The notes beneath the pieces were generated by a model, which worked only from the letters and a program-made list of their open reading frames with translations, made no database searches and was not told where the DNA came from. The translations under genes and the position numbers were made by a program. From a virus, in IMG/VR virus record IMGVR_UViG_3300008120_000061, positions 1 to 64,000 of that record: a DNA stretch of 64,000 nucleotides; one strand, given 5' to 3'. Positions 27,401 through 33,297 of this stretch are shown here, piece after piece. Every line of letters begins with the position of its first letter. The stretch's first letter is position 1.

Positions 27401-30192
27401 CTACTGCCATAAGTACTATTGGTAGCACTTTACAAGCAGTTAATATAAACGTGGCTGCTGCCAGTGCTGTTAATTCTATAACTACTGCCATAAGTACTAT
27501 TGATAGCACTTTACAAGCAGTTAATATAAACGTGGCTGCTGCCAGTGCTGTTAATTCTATAACTACAGCTATAGGGGTGGTCAATAGTGCCATAGAAGAG
27601 TTAAATATTGATGCAGTATCAAGTTGGGTGTTAGGCCAGATAAGTACTTTTATTAGCGCTATCAACAGTGATCTACCTGATACTAATATTAGTGTTAGGG
27701 CTAATCAAATTATAGGGCAAATTGTTACTGTTATTAGTGCTTTAGACTCTGGCATATCTAATATAAATTTTGATGTAACACTCGGATCAGCTGTTCAAGA
27801 GATTATAAATATACAAACTACTATTAATAGCGCATTAAATGGTATAACTTTTGGTGTTAGTATAGCTAATATTAATTCTACAATAGCAAGTATACCAACA
27901 TCTATTAACACTCAATTAAATGGCGTAAATTTTACTGCTAGTGTAACTAGTCTTAATGCTAGAATAAGTAGTATGCAGACATCTATCAATACTCAATTAG
28001 ATGCAGCAACTTTTGCTACTAATATAGATAACTTAATATCTAGAATAACGGGTATAAGAACAGCTATTACTACTCAATTAGACGCTACAACTTTTTCTCC
28101 TAACGTACCTAACTTAGTATCTAGAATAAATCAGATTGGAGTTCTTACAAATACTGGACTAGACGCTGTCAACTTTACAACTAGTACAACTAACTTTGTT
28201 AACAGAATAAATGGAGTAGGGTCTGCCATAAATACCTCGTTAAACGCTTCAACTTTAACAAATATAAAAGAAACTTTTGATGCGCTATTAGCTGTATTCG
28301 ACACAGGAGCAAATACTTCTATATCAAACTTTAAGACATCTATTGATGCTTTTAAAGACTTAACCCTTCAAATAAATAGCGTGACTGGTTTAGCCGCTCA
28401 AATTAATGCTTTATCTAATCCTACTACAGGAGCTACTGCGACTCTTATTACTAGATTTAAAGATTTACAAACACAAATTCAAACGTTAACAGGTACTACT
28501 GGAGTAGAGGCTCTAAGAACTCAAATAACCAAGATAGCAACAGATTTAGCTACTGCATGGGGTAAGGTAAAATTAGAAGTTGATAAGTTAGATACTGATA
28601 TTAGTGTTACTGTGGCTAGTACTCTTTCTAGTACTGATTCAGCTACTCTAAAGAGAATTGCTGATAATTCTGGTAAGGCTAAAGTTCTAGATAAGTCAGG
28701 TTTAAAATATACAACAGTTGCGTTAGCTGAAGGGGGTCCAGTATCTGGCCCAGGTACTAGTACTAGTGATTCTATCCCTGCAAGACTATCTGACGGAGAA
28801 TATGTTATCAAGGCTTCTTCAGCTAAAATTATAGGTAAAGATATTCTATCTATGATAAACTCTGGAGCTAGTATGGAAGAAATTTTTTCTAAATTAGGTA
28901 GATACAACGATACAATGGTGGCACATATAACACCAGAAGAAGCTGAGATGCTAAAACGTGCTGGTGGTAGCGGTACTAGAAACCCTCGTACTGGTCTATA
29001 TGAATTTTTCAATCCTGAAGCAGGTGCTTTAGTATATGGTGGACTATTTGATGCAGAAGAAAAAGCTTACCTAAATACTGCATATGGCACAGATGCAAAT
29101 GCGGCTAATACTATGTATAAAGATGGTGCGCATTTCGGAGCTGTAGCTTCACTTGCTAACAGTAAGAACAGTTATCAACGTGGATTCTTCACAGTAAACC
29201 CTCTTGCAAAAGATTACGGTCTTAAGACTGAAGATCTGTTTGATAGTACTGGGTGGGCTACCGAAAGAAAAAGAATAAACGCAGTACATATGGGTTTAAA
29301 TGATATGAGAAATGCTAGAGAAAAGAATTTAATTGGTGAGTTAACTTCTGGATATGGTGGTAAAATTGAAAAGAAGAAGAAAAACTGGCTTAATGCAATA
29401 TTGGGAGCAATTGTCGGAGCTATTTTAGCAGTTGTTACCGGTGGTCTTAGTCTAGTTGCTGGAGCTGCTTTAGGCGGAGCCGCCGGCCTTGCACTAACTA
29501 ATAACAAGCTATCTGTAGGCGCTGTGGCGGACGGCGTAACTGCTGGATATAAGGATAGCAATAACTACAGTGTTGACGCAGACAGAGCTAATAAAGTACT
29601 TGCAGAAGGTAAGCTACTTAAACAATTTGATAGATCCAGTAATTTAAATCTTAGATCTCCTGCAGTGGGCAATAGTGCTCTAGGTTCTGGAGACGATAGT
29701 ACTAGCCAAGATTATTTTGCAAAGACAGTAGATAAACTGAATAGCATAGATCCTCTTTTCTTTGATTTTTATATGTTAGGGGATGCTAAACGTGCTCAAG
29801 CTGCTAAAACAATATATGGTAATATAAGTGCCTACGATAAAATAACTAGTGATAATCGCGCTTATGGTGGTCTAGTAACAAAATCTGCACAAAAAGGTAT
29901 GCTAGGTAAGAGAGACTCCGTCTCTGCAATGTTAGAGCCTGGAGAGTTTATACTTCGTAAACCTATAGTAGAAAAACTTGGTATAGATACCCTAAACAAA
30001 ATAAATGCTGGAAGCGGGGATTTTGGTGGGGATGTAAATGTAGAAGTTAATATTACTAATAATGGAACTCCTGTTAACGCTATTGCAACACCTGTAGTAA
30101 GACGTGAAAACGAAAAGATTATTGTTGATGTTATACTTGAAGATATTAGAACTAACGGACCTATTCGTCAACAAATTAGGAGTATAAGATAA
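18493..30192 (+). CDS. Tape measure protein, giant (3,899 residues)
   Basis: Read from TTG 18493 after a weak AAGG site, 3 nt after the chaperone stop. Residues 1-~45 are polar. Hydrophobic Gly/Ala-rich segments occur near 50-70, 608-668, 1768-1796 and 3635-3669 and may enter the host membrane during DNA ejection. Long stretches (about 700-1700, 1900-2600) are Ala/Glu/Lys/Gln-rich helix and coiled coil. Residues 2816-3247 are sixteen perfect-period 27-residue repeats. Two copies of the tape-measure C-terminal motif occur: GGPVSGPGTSTSDSIPARLS near 3414 and AYGGLVTK...DSVSAMLEPGEF near 3790. No lytic transglycosylase or peptidase domain is recognisable. By the lambda ratio of ~0.15 nm per residue the tail would be about 0.58 micrometre. 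Confidence 0.95.
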   Translation: MALIKNIIQTQFTSTGSGAVNKQVETLNKNQTRLAQSSASAGRSFAAQSQGLGGLVGAYAGAAATTFALQQAFSKLAAAARAEQTLEGLKSLATASGESSSILLKNVREITKNQLTLAEAAQQINLSLSAGFDQRQIEGLATVAIKASRALGRDLTDAYTRVIRGSAKLETELLDELGIYTKIGPSTRAYAAALNRSAESLTEFERRQAFVNSVIAEGNRKFSSINTTIPTSAERLEAFGVKIVDVATQMGILLANYLAPLADFLTNNFAGSLAAVGTLLALISKTAVGALGSAIGKLETKIESFTSKTSGWLAKNGGDWQGYSKKAQEAMQSVNTQMRGLNKAEQSQLSALRETSKQRALTSSELKSANDILKKREDSLTTLTATQTKELAVLTASRAAGKLSQDQTKALDTTINNLTKRLEINQAILASTTAQTKLFGAAQAATGARIAAVTATVASGFSTLVVGTVSAGRALLGLTSGFLGVVSIASLVGSSIAGLMGKQEAYNALLKEGALALGAFFNPGAGNSTQESFNALAAAALEDMSKVDATLRDIDTFKIKDKVFGISVDVEKTKEDLVREVGAIFEEVAKDGQKTFTESFASGSAATGGLLGYIFGGSIIRGIASFVTARGLTMLGGALGTAFGGPIGTAVGAAIGAAAGAAFEYYFSKSLDDLDPQALEDALITVGRRVYNDPEAFAGINETLAQALYKIEEQYGALAEASFAGREYYRIMVQVAEAIGDSSNNLEILTDLSKALGISIVDLKKNFTDLTSGNGNIQLIPKLDIPDISLPALTITIQDEKAVLSRLATISDIANELASSYFITPEQTNSVLTLSNAIGDLAAITQTASTDILLANNNLQSFRNAVDDGSITLEKFAENEAAVSKSLIRAGAALDVAKDKLAELKDQRAAAEELGIPTQLLEILNEEIRLQSSIVAEISKGIGATQERLGILLTESQALRDQLKIKENITTLFDAELKTKLDLLAVDQASGALAATSFEKDLARAAFLQDILEKNKESYDARLKFETDVNEVLKAAGKDQLGLQSEIFSLVGNTGQARLAEIDAAYGLNGALSSLNTLSSDASEEANNYNDALKVVKVTALEIYEALRKGTEEFDKQLKQVERDISEFVAEDRIVKLRLEAETLNLNYEAVQAQLDAQIASLQSQIDIVEALADLDNFATVDSIVAEVNAALANTKVQVEVPKELQNLSAVEAAKTVTQKQYEILALQIDAENKRYLNELQNIAIEKDILKQEYALEVSRREAEKQSRLAEIEVQRNNLTALASTYVKSLTQQEGINQILVEGLARVFSEGASRIALAVGAAAPPGIAVPKMGLGEAAIAENITAAAKAYAPAFDKLTSSIEDFYSKTAYAAAENHATALDNFDEQADAAAAAHAANLEGFRNDGIAIGIAGRQALKTIADENAKQAEDDAKKRAEALEEMQKIINETGEKIKELTKQLAQQILDTLGGVVTSVMQKKVDLLAAQETMISDTLSLISAKTEEASNKLQQTLEKENSLREEVASKTEAVNKSYTDFIDALVSSDGKIQESGKEYVSRLLEQKNSIMELNKAGSARIAQEGAAKTLEEMKIDLEKRLEEVTANRIKADEKLQKTQETLSVLSDLLNSKFTQMTSTITQLSQAIGAFNSMGGVGGAAGIGFQPIVNKFADAVKQFNKAAETAGTASKQSTEASTNIAGAGKNIATAFNQNVVKAMDLFGAALDGFNLGSMIGQLTGDMGMGSSIGGAIGGIVSAIPAFSNAIAGAITGALGKGFFATALGAAIPVLGPIIGALLGGLFSKKPRGQAQGTLTSEGFETTSMSGRKIDVKALASIAEASLTGVISSLAAAGISFSDTVNTSISYYKKGINGATLEFANGFKASFEGGTAEQAGKFFVDSFFQGLRIGSLTIDESMPAADRIQAAIDRFATLADVAEKTAERLDKAIQFASEFDTSLAELSGTGSSVAQIFKAINNAALANANNVGRYYSDFLADTKEVFGEASSEYEEAYNSVVDNALAQIGLAKDLEGNIISVAEAMKGLAIANIQAFSTVLEELEIPDVDTIITQAINAKLTTLVTDVGDALSSSIEKLKEPTYAAAFELRDMLEESAARISDLQGIYDQLNKEIGEGTNVNADIVTGAADNIAKATELAALQVDAYINTLDKSGLKAIITNEAWGNAAALAAAETRLATILEYERIQAIVKFVEVSRNFRKKLAEISGQMVDISKIPISFTAITDVMKAFDQQVSTSLTNSFTGFLNSIGKGEDITTNFEDAITLLNDNFISGELDSIAYANGLEMLQEVSVSVLEEIKSMVDEYESLLNQIANSYTDSKNTVISAIQQLGEDLISLTQNITDQTSEILGIYDDTLASVAESGNELFDLRDTAKEAFSTAAKAVAEFEKSNKLSGKSSAALRGEIVSVQSQLDQLLAGGSLDFAGFAQFTELSAKQNALKKELKSLVTVEAEYEALLATRSSSQEDLAFVEATLATLNDELIDTRVKESDIIKKTKDSTQTFLESQQDLRTITELLSESNFNLNQVRIDEESVINRMRAALNEFNRDTTSLTEILTVVGGVAGAALRDSFIEAARQNAEIMFASLADPIRNQEVATAVQGASDAFTQLENLIGNIASYFQPANAISQSLITVSNASIALTDRFEEFSDDLVRYLDQEGLSQFYGQGGIFSQFRDSLLTTLQTDGFDVLTASGGPMESFNLNLMTIGTAINTLTQSGNFLNVSIQAVETSFGNLISAVGTDLEGLTSAFVGLSVVNQTIGDIETAALQLILEDVGQIGIAMDSLGNLDVNLDAFTSLDELYGSILVVESTLNNINFEVAATSAVNSITSAIEVVNSSIQEINIDPATQNIIGQVNSFVTAINSTLQAVNINVDTTGIVNSVTTALSTLNSTLQAVNINVSATSAVNSITTAISTIDSTLQAVNVQVGTTGFVNSINTAISTINSTLQAVNISTAATSAVNSVTTAISTIGSTLQAVNINVAAASAVNSITTAISTIDSTLQAVNINVAAASAVNSITTAIGVVNSAIEELNIDAVSSWVLGQISTFISAINSDLPDTNISVRANQIIGQIVTVISALDSGISNINFDVTLGSAVQEIINIQTTINSALNGITFGVSIANINSTIASIPTSINTQLNGVNFTASVTSLNARISSMQTSINTQLDAATFATNIDNLISRITGIRTAITTQLDATTFSPNVPNLVSRINQIGVLTNTGLDAVNFTTSTTNFVNRINGVGSAINTSLNASTLTNIKETFDALLAVFDTGANTSISNFKTSIDAFKDLTLQINSVTGLAAQINALSNPTTGATATLITRFKDLQTQIQTLTGTTGVEALRTQITKIATDLATAWGKVKLEVDKLDTDISVTVASTLSSTDSATLKRIADNSGKAKVLDKSGLKYTTVALAEGGPVSGPGTSTSDSIPARLSDGEYVIKASSAKIIGKDILSMINSGASMEEIFSKLGRYNDTMVAHITPEEAEMLKRAGGSGTRNPRTGLYEFFNPEAGALVYGGLFDAEEKAYLNTAYGTDANAANTMYKDGAHFGAVASLANSKNSYQRGFFTVNPLAKDYGLKTEDLFDSTGWATERKRINAVHMGLNDMRNAREKNLIGELTSGYGGKIEKKKKNWLNAILGAIVGAILAVVTGGLSLVAGAALGGAAGLALTNNKLSVGAVADGVTAGYKDSNNYSVDADRANKVLAEGKLLKQFDRSSNLNLRSPAVGNSALGSGDDSTSQDYFAKTVDKLNSIDPLFFDFYMLGDAKRAQAAKTIYGNISAYDKITSDNRAYGGLVTKSAQKGMLGKRDSVSAMLEPGEFILRKPIVEKLGIDTLNKINAGSGDFGGDVNVEVNITNNGTPVNAIATPVVRRENEKIIVDVILEDIRTNGPIRQQIRSIR
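26938..28233 (+). repeat. Sixteen in-register 81-bp repeats in the tape measure gene
   Basis: Unit starts fall at 26938, 27019, 27100, 27181, 27262, 27343, 27424, 27505, 27586 and on by 81 to 28153, with no indel. The 27-residue unit in the conserved part begins STLQAVNINV and contains SAVNSITTAIS. Units at 27424 and 27505 are nearly identical in DNA, while those from 27586 onward are diverged (INTQLNGVNF type). The array is coding throughout. Confidence 0.92.
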
Positions 30193-30602
30193 TGACCGCC
30201 TTTCCTACGAATGCTACATATACCTATAATGCTATAGTTTATTCTATGGTTAACAGACGACCTGATAGAAACTATGTGTATGTTCAGTCATTTGATAATG
30301 CCATTTTTACATCTCAGGGCGGGTATGAACGTAGAAGACAAATATCTCGTAGACGCAAACGTACTTTTAACTTTGTATTCAACAATATTAGAGGAGTTTA
30401 TAAAGAGGCAATAGAAAATTTTTATAATTCTAGGGGAGGAACCTACGAATCTTTTGAATTTGATTTGTCATATGCAGGGCAATCTGGTACAATGATATCA
30501 AGATTTAGTGGGGACTTAAATATTACTCAAGTAATTGCAACAGATAACCCACTTACTGATATTTACAACGTAACTTTTACAATACAGGAAGTATTTTCAT
30601 AA
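30192..30602 (+). CDS. Minor tail protein M-like (distal tail)
   Basis: 136 residues, overlapping the tape measure stop (TAATG). Strand-rich with a basic patch RRRQISRRRKRTFNFVFNNI and later aromatic strands (YESFEFDLSY, YNVTFTIQEVF). Size, fold pattern and position (between tape measure and the L-like protein) match lambda gpM-type proteins at the distal end of the tail tube. The assignment depends strongly on gene order, since sequence in this family is poorly conserved. Confidence 0.65.
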   Translation: MTAFPTNATYTYNAIVYSMVNRRPDRNYVYVQSFDNAIFTSQGGYERRRQISRRRKRTFNFVFNNIRGVYKEAIENFYNSRGGTYESFEFDLSYAGQSGTMISRFSGDLNITQVIATDNPLTDIYNVTFTIQEVFS

Positions 30603-32338
30603 TGTCTACAAGAGCGTATGACTATATAGTACAACTATCAGATACTGCCAACTTTTCAGTTGGAAATATTGTTATAGGTCAGTCCAGCAATACTGTAGGC
30701 GAAATTATAGCTATAGAGTCTGCTAATCTTAAGATTAGACTTAGCAACGTATACTTAGAGTTTATTAACGGTGAAAGGTTAATTAGCAATTCTGCTATAT
30801 TATACTCTCAGAACACTTTTATAGATCATTCTGCTAGCATTAATGGAAGTATAAATGTATTTGCTACTCCTACTTCAGTAGATTTAAGCGATACTATAAC
30901 TGTGTATGTAGACGGTTTAGTAGCTCCTAGAGATAGTTATAGCAGTAATTCATCAGCAATACAGTTTCTACCGTTAGAAGTTATAGCTAATACTCAAAGT
31001 GGATTTACTGATTTTGTTGTATATCCAACAACCGCAGTAACATCGCTATTTGTACAGGTAGTACGCGGCAACATTGAATCTGCACATTTTGTAGCTTCTA
31101 ATATAGTATCTTATGTAGAAACAGCTAACTCAGTTATAACTGGTATATTTAATACACCGTATATTGCAGAAAAGAATTCTTTTGAACAAACCCCCCTAGT
31201 AAAACTATACTCTATATATTATCCTGGAGAGTGGTATCCTAAAAATGCTAATGGTAATCCATCTAATTCAGGAGATACCTTTCCTTGGCCTCACGGCTTT
31301 CCGTTGCGATATGCAGAAGTAGTGGGCGAGACTTATAGTGATTTTAACTATTCAGTTATTTTTGGTGGCAATAGTTATAAAGTTACTGCACTAGAGAGTG
31401 GAGACATTAGTACAGACAGTTCTGGTCAAATTAGTGAAATATCTTTATCTATTTCTAACTTTGATGGGTACATGGCTAGTTTAGTTGATAATGCTAATGT
31501 AGCTGGATTTAATTCTACAAATGCTACAATTGCATATATTAACGGTGAAGTAGTACAGAATATAGACCCTAGAACAGTACCGTCTAATGTGCATTATAAT
31601 TCTTCAGTAGCTGCTTCTAGAGGGGTTAACGCTGCTCACACATATGAAACAACTGCAGCTACAGGTGCTACTTGGATACCGTTTAAAAGTGACTCTAGAG
31701 ATCTGCTAGGAGCTATAGTAGAAATCAAACTTACTTATGCTAAGTTTCTAGACTATTGGCCTGAGTATTCTGTAGTAAAATCTGCTAACGTATCAGAAAA
31801 TAGTATAACAGTATATTCTACGGGGCCCTATAGAGTTGGTGATATCATAACTTCTAATGCAAAGATTGGTTTTTCTACAGTTATATCGTCTATTGACGGT
31901 AATAAACTATTTTGCACCACAGATGATTTAGTAGACTCTGTGTCAGGTCATAAGATTTATATAATTAACCATGAAGCAGATAAAAATGCTTATGTAGAAC
32001 ATGCTTTTATTATTAATAGATTAGATGAGTTAGATGAACTAAAAGCTAATTTTAATATTAGCAATTGGTTACAGTATTTTAAAAACTCAGCTCCTAGAAA
32101 AAAGTTTTTTATTACTACATGCCCCTTTAGATATAAAGGAGAAGACTGTAAGTATCCAGCTAATGGAAGCGGTACTATAGTTGGATCAAATCCGCCATTA
32201 ACTGCTAACGGATATTTTACTATTAATAATGTGTCTACTGGTAATTTATCAGAAGATATTTGTGCAAAGACTTTAACAGCTTGTTCACTACGTAAAAACT
32301 TAATTAACTTTGGAGGCTTTCCAGGTGCATCCACTTAA
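30602..32338 (+). CDS. Minor tail protein L-like with four-cysteine (Fe-S) C-terminal domain
   Basis: 578 residues. The region ~195-330 (PLVKLYSIYYPGEW, KVTALESGDIST, EISLSISNFDGYM) is typical of lambda gpL, followed by LLGAIVEIKLTYAKF. The C-terminal domain has four cysteines, C507, C516, C554 and C561 (CPFRYKGEDC and CAKTLTAC). In lambda gpL the equivalent cysteines hold a [4Fe-4S] cluster (established), so this domain probably does too. The first ~190 residues are extra compared with lambda gpL (232 residues) and look strand-rich. The gene starts by overlapping the M-like stop (TAATG). Confidence 0.82.
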   Translation: MSTRAYDYIVQLSDTANFSVGNIVIGQSSNTVGEIIAIESANLKIRLSNVYLEFINGERLISNSAILYSQNTFIDHSASINGSINVFATPTSVDLSDTITVYVDGLVAPRDSYSSNSSAIQFLPLEVIANTQSGFTDFVVYPTTAVTSLFVQVVRGNIESAHFVASNIVSYVETANSVITGIFNTPYIAEKNSFEQTPLVKLYSIYYPGEWYPKNANGNPSNSGDTFPWPHGFPLRYAEVVGETYSDFNYSVIFGGNSYKVTALESGDISTDSSGQISEISLSISNFDGYMASLVDNANVAGFNSTNATIAYINGEVVQNIDPRTVPSNVHYNSSVAASRGVNAAHTYETTAATGATWIPFKSDSRDLLGAIVEIKLTYAKFLDYWPEYSVVKSANVSENSITVYSTGPYRVGDIITSNAKIGFSTVISSIDGNKLFCTTDDLVDSVSGHKIYIINHEADKNAYVEHAFIINRLDELDELKANFNISNWLQYFKNSAPRKKFFITTCPFRYKGEDCKYPANGSGTIVGSNPPLTANGYFTINNVSTGNLSEDICAKTLTACSLRKNLINFGGFPGAST

Positions 32339-32699
32339 TTTTAATAAGCTTGAGTCTGATATGCAATCTCACTCTATTAGAGAATATCCTAAAGAAGCTT
32401 GCGGTATTATAACTAAAGGTTTTGAATATATACCTTGTAAGAATATAAGTAATAGACCTAAAACTAGTTTTGTTATAGATCCACTAGCAATACTACAACA
32501 TGAAGATGATATATGGGGATTCTACCACTCCCATCCAGGAAGTACAGATCCAATACCTAGTAAAAGAGATGTTAGTAGTACTGTGTTTTCAGAATATAAA
32601 TTCTTAGTTGGGTTTGCTAATAACACATACATATACTGGTTAAATGATAGTTCTGAACTATCCTTTGAGAGATTTAATGAAAGTCACTGTAAAATTTAG
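32325..32699 (+). CDS. Tail tip JAMM peptidase (lambda gpK N-domain-like)
   Basis: 124 residues from GTG 32325, with GGAGG (32312-32316) 8 nt upstream; the TTG at 32310 lies before that site and is rejected. The JAB/MPN+ metalloprotease motif is complete: E24 (YPKEACGII), H68 and H70 (HSHP), S79 and D82 (PIPSKRD), which bind zinc. Lambda gpK also has an NlpC/P60 cell-wall peptidase domain, which is absent here. It is located between L-like and I-like genes, with 14 nt of overlap with L and 23 nt with I. It probably acts in tail-tip assembly. Confidence 0.85.
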   Translation: MHPLNFNKLESDMQSHSIREYPKEACGIITKGFEYIPCKNISNRPKTSFVIDPLAILQHEDDIWGFYHSHPGSTDPIPSKRDVSSTVFSEYKFLVGFANNTYIYWLNDSSELSFERFNESHCKI

Positions 32700-33297
32700 T
32701 AAAACACTACAAAGCTATACTAACTGCAATGAAATAACTATAGATGTTTTTTCTTATAGAGATGTGCTATCTGCTTGTATAAATTTACTTCCTCTATTTA
32801 AACAACATATATTCTCAGCTAATTTATACTCTCAGCTAACTTTAGTTGACGGGGATAAGTATATTAGAAACTTTGAACTAGACTTCAAGCCTAGAACAGA
32901 CAGCATATATTTAATACCTACTATTTCTGGCGGTGTATCTACTGGTTTTGATAGTTTAGGTAATCTAAATGTGTTTTACGGGTCTTCTAGCCCAGTTAGT
33001 AATCAAGTTATTGCGTTACGTGGTATTGATAAGCGTATTAGAGATTCTGTACTATTTGGTAAATCTTCTACTGCTTTTGACATATCTCAACGAAAAGTTA
33101 ATAGAGAAAATGGTGTGTTAGAAAACTCAGAAGATCCTTCGAAAGGTTTTGGTTCTTTAGCTACTATGGATGCAGCTGGAAAAGCTATACCGTTACACTT
33201 TGGAATGGTTAGAACTTCAGGAGTGCTAATAAATCAGTATATTAAGCACATACAAAGAGGTGGAGTAGATACTGTTAGAGTGGCTGATTATATATGA
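32677..33297 (+). CDS. Tail assembly protein I-like
   Basis: 206 residues from ATG 32677, preceded by TTTGAGAG; the frame is open earlier, but that part only overlaps the JAMM gene. The first ~90 residues are ubiquitin/beta-grasp-like (KVTVKFSKTLQSY, ITIDVFSYRDVLSACINLLP, DSIYLIPTISGG), as in lambda gpI. Later residues include GKAIPLHFGMVRTSGVLINQYI, similar to the region following the first gpI domain. It assists tail-tip assembly with the J-like protein, whose ATG overlaps the stop (ATGA). Confidence 0.78.
   Translation: MKVTVKFSKTLQSYTNCNEITIDVFSYRDVLSACINLLPLFKQHIFSANLYSQLTLVDGDKYIRNFELDFKPRTDSIYLIPTISGGVSTGFDSLGNLNVFYGSSSPVSNQVIALRGIDKRIRDSVLFGKSSTAFDISQRKVNRENGVLENSEDPSKGFGSLATMDAAGKAIPLHFGMVRTSGVLINQYIKHIQRGGVDTVRVADYI

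Noticed and set aside
26938-28233. Regular 81-bp repeats looked like a CRISPR or satellite array
   Set aside because: The period is a multiple of 3, every unit is in frame and there are no unique spacers between identical repeats; it is a coding repeat.
28521-29012. Long open frame on the minus strand (163 codons) inside the tape measure gene
   Set aside because: Antisense shadow of a repetitive, low-complexity coding region; no ribosome site, and the + strand frame is clearly coding. The same holds for the minus frames at 26781-27266 and 27285-27665.
32310-32324. TTG start for the JAMM protein
   Set aside because: The GGAGG lies inside this extension and fits GTG 32325.
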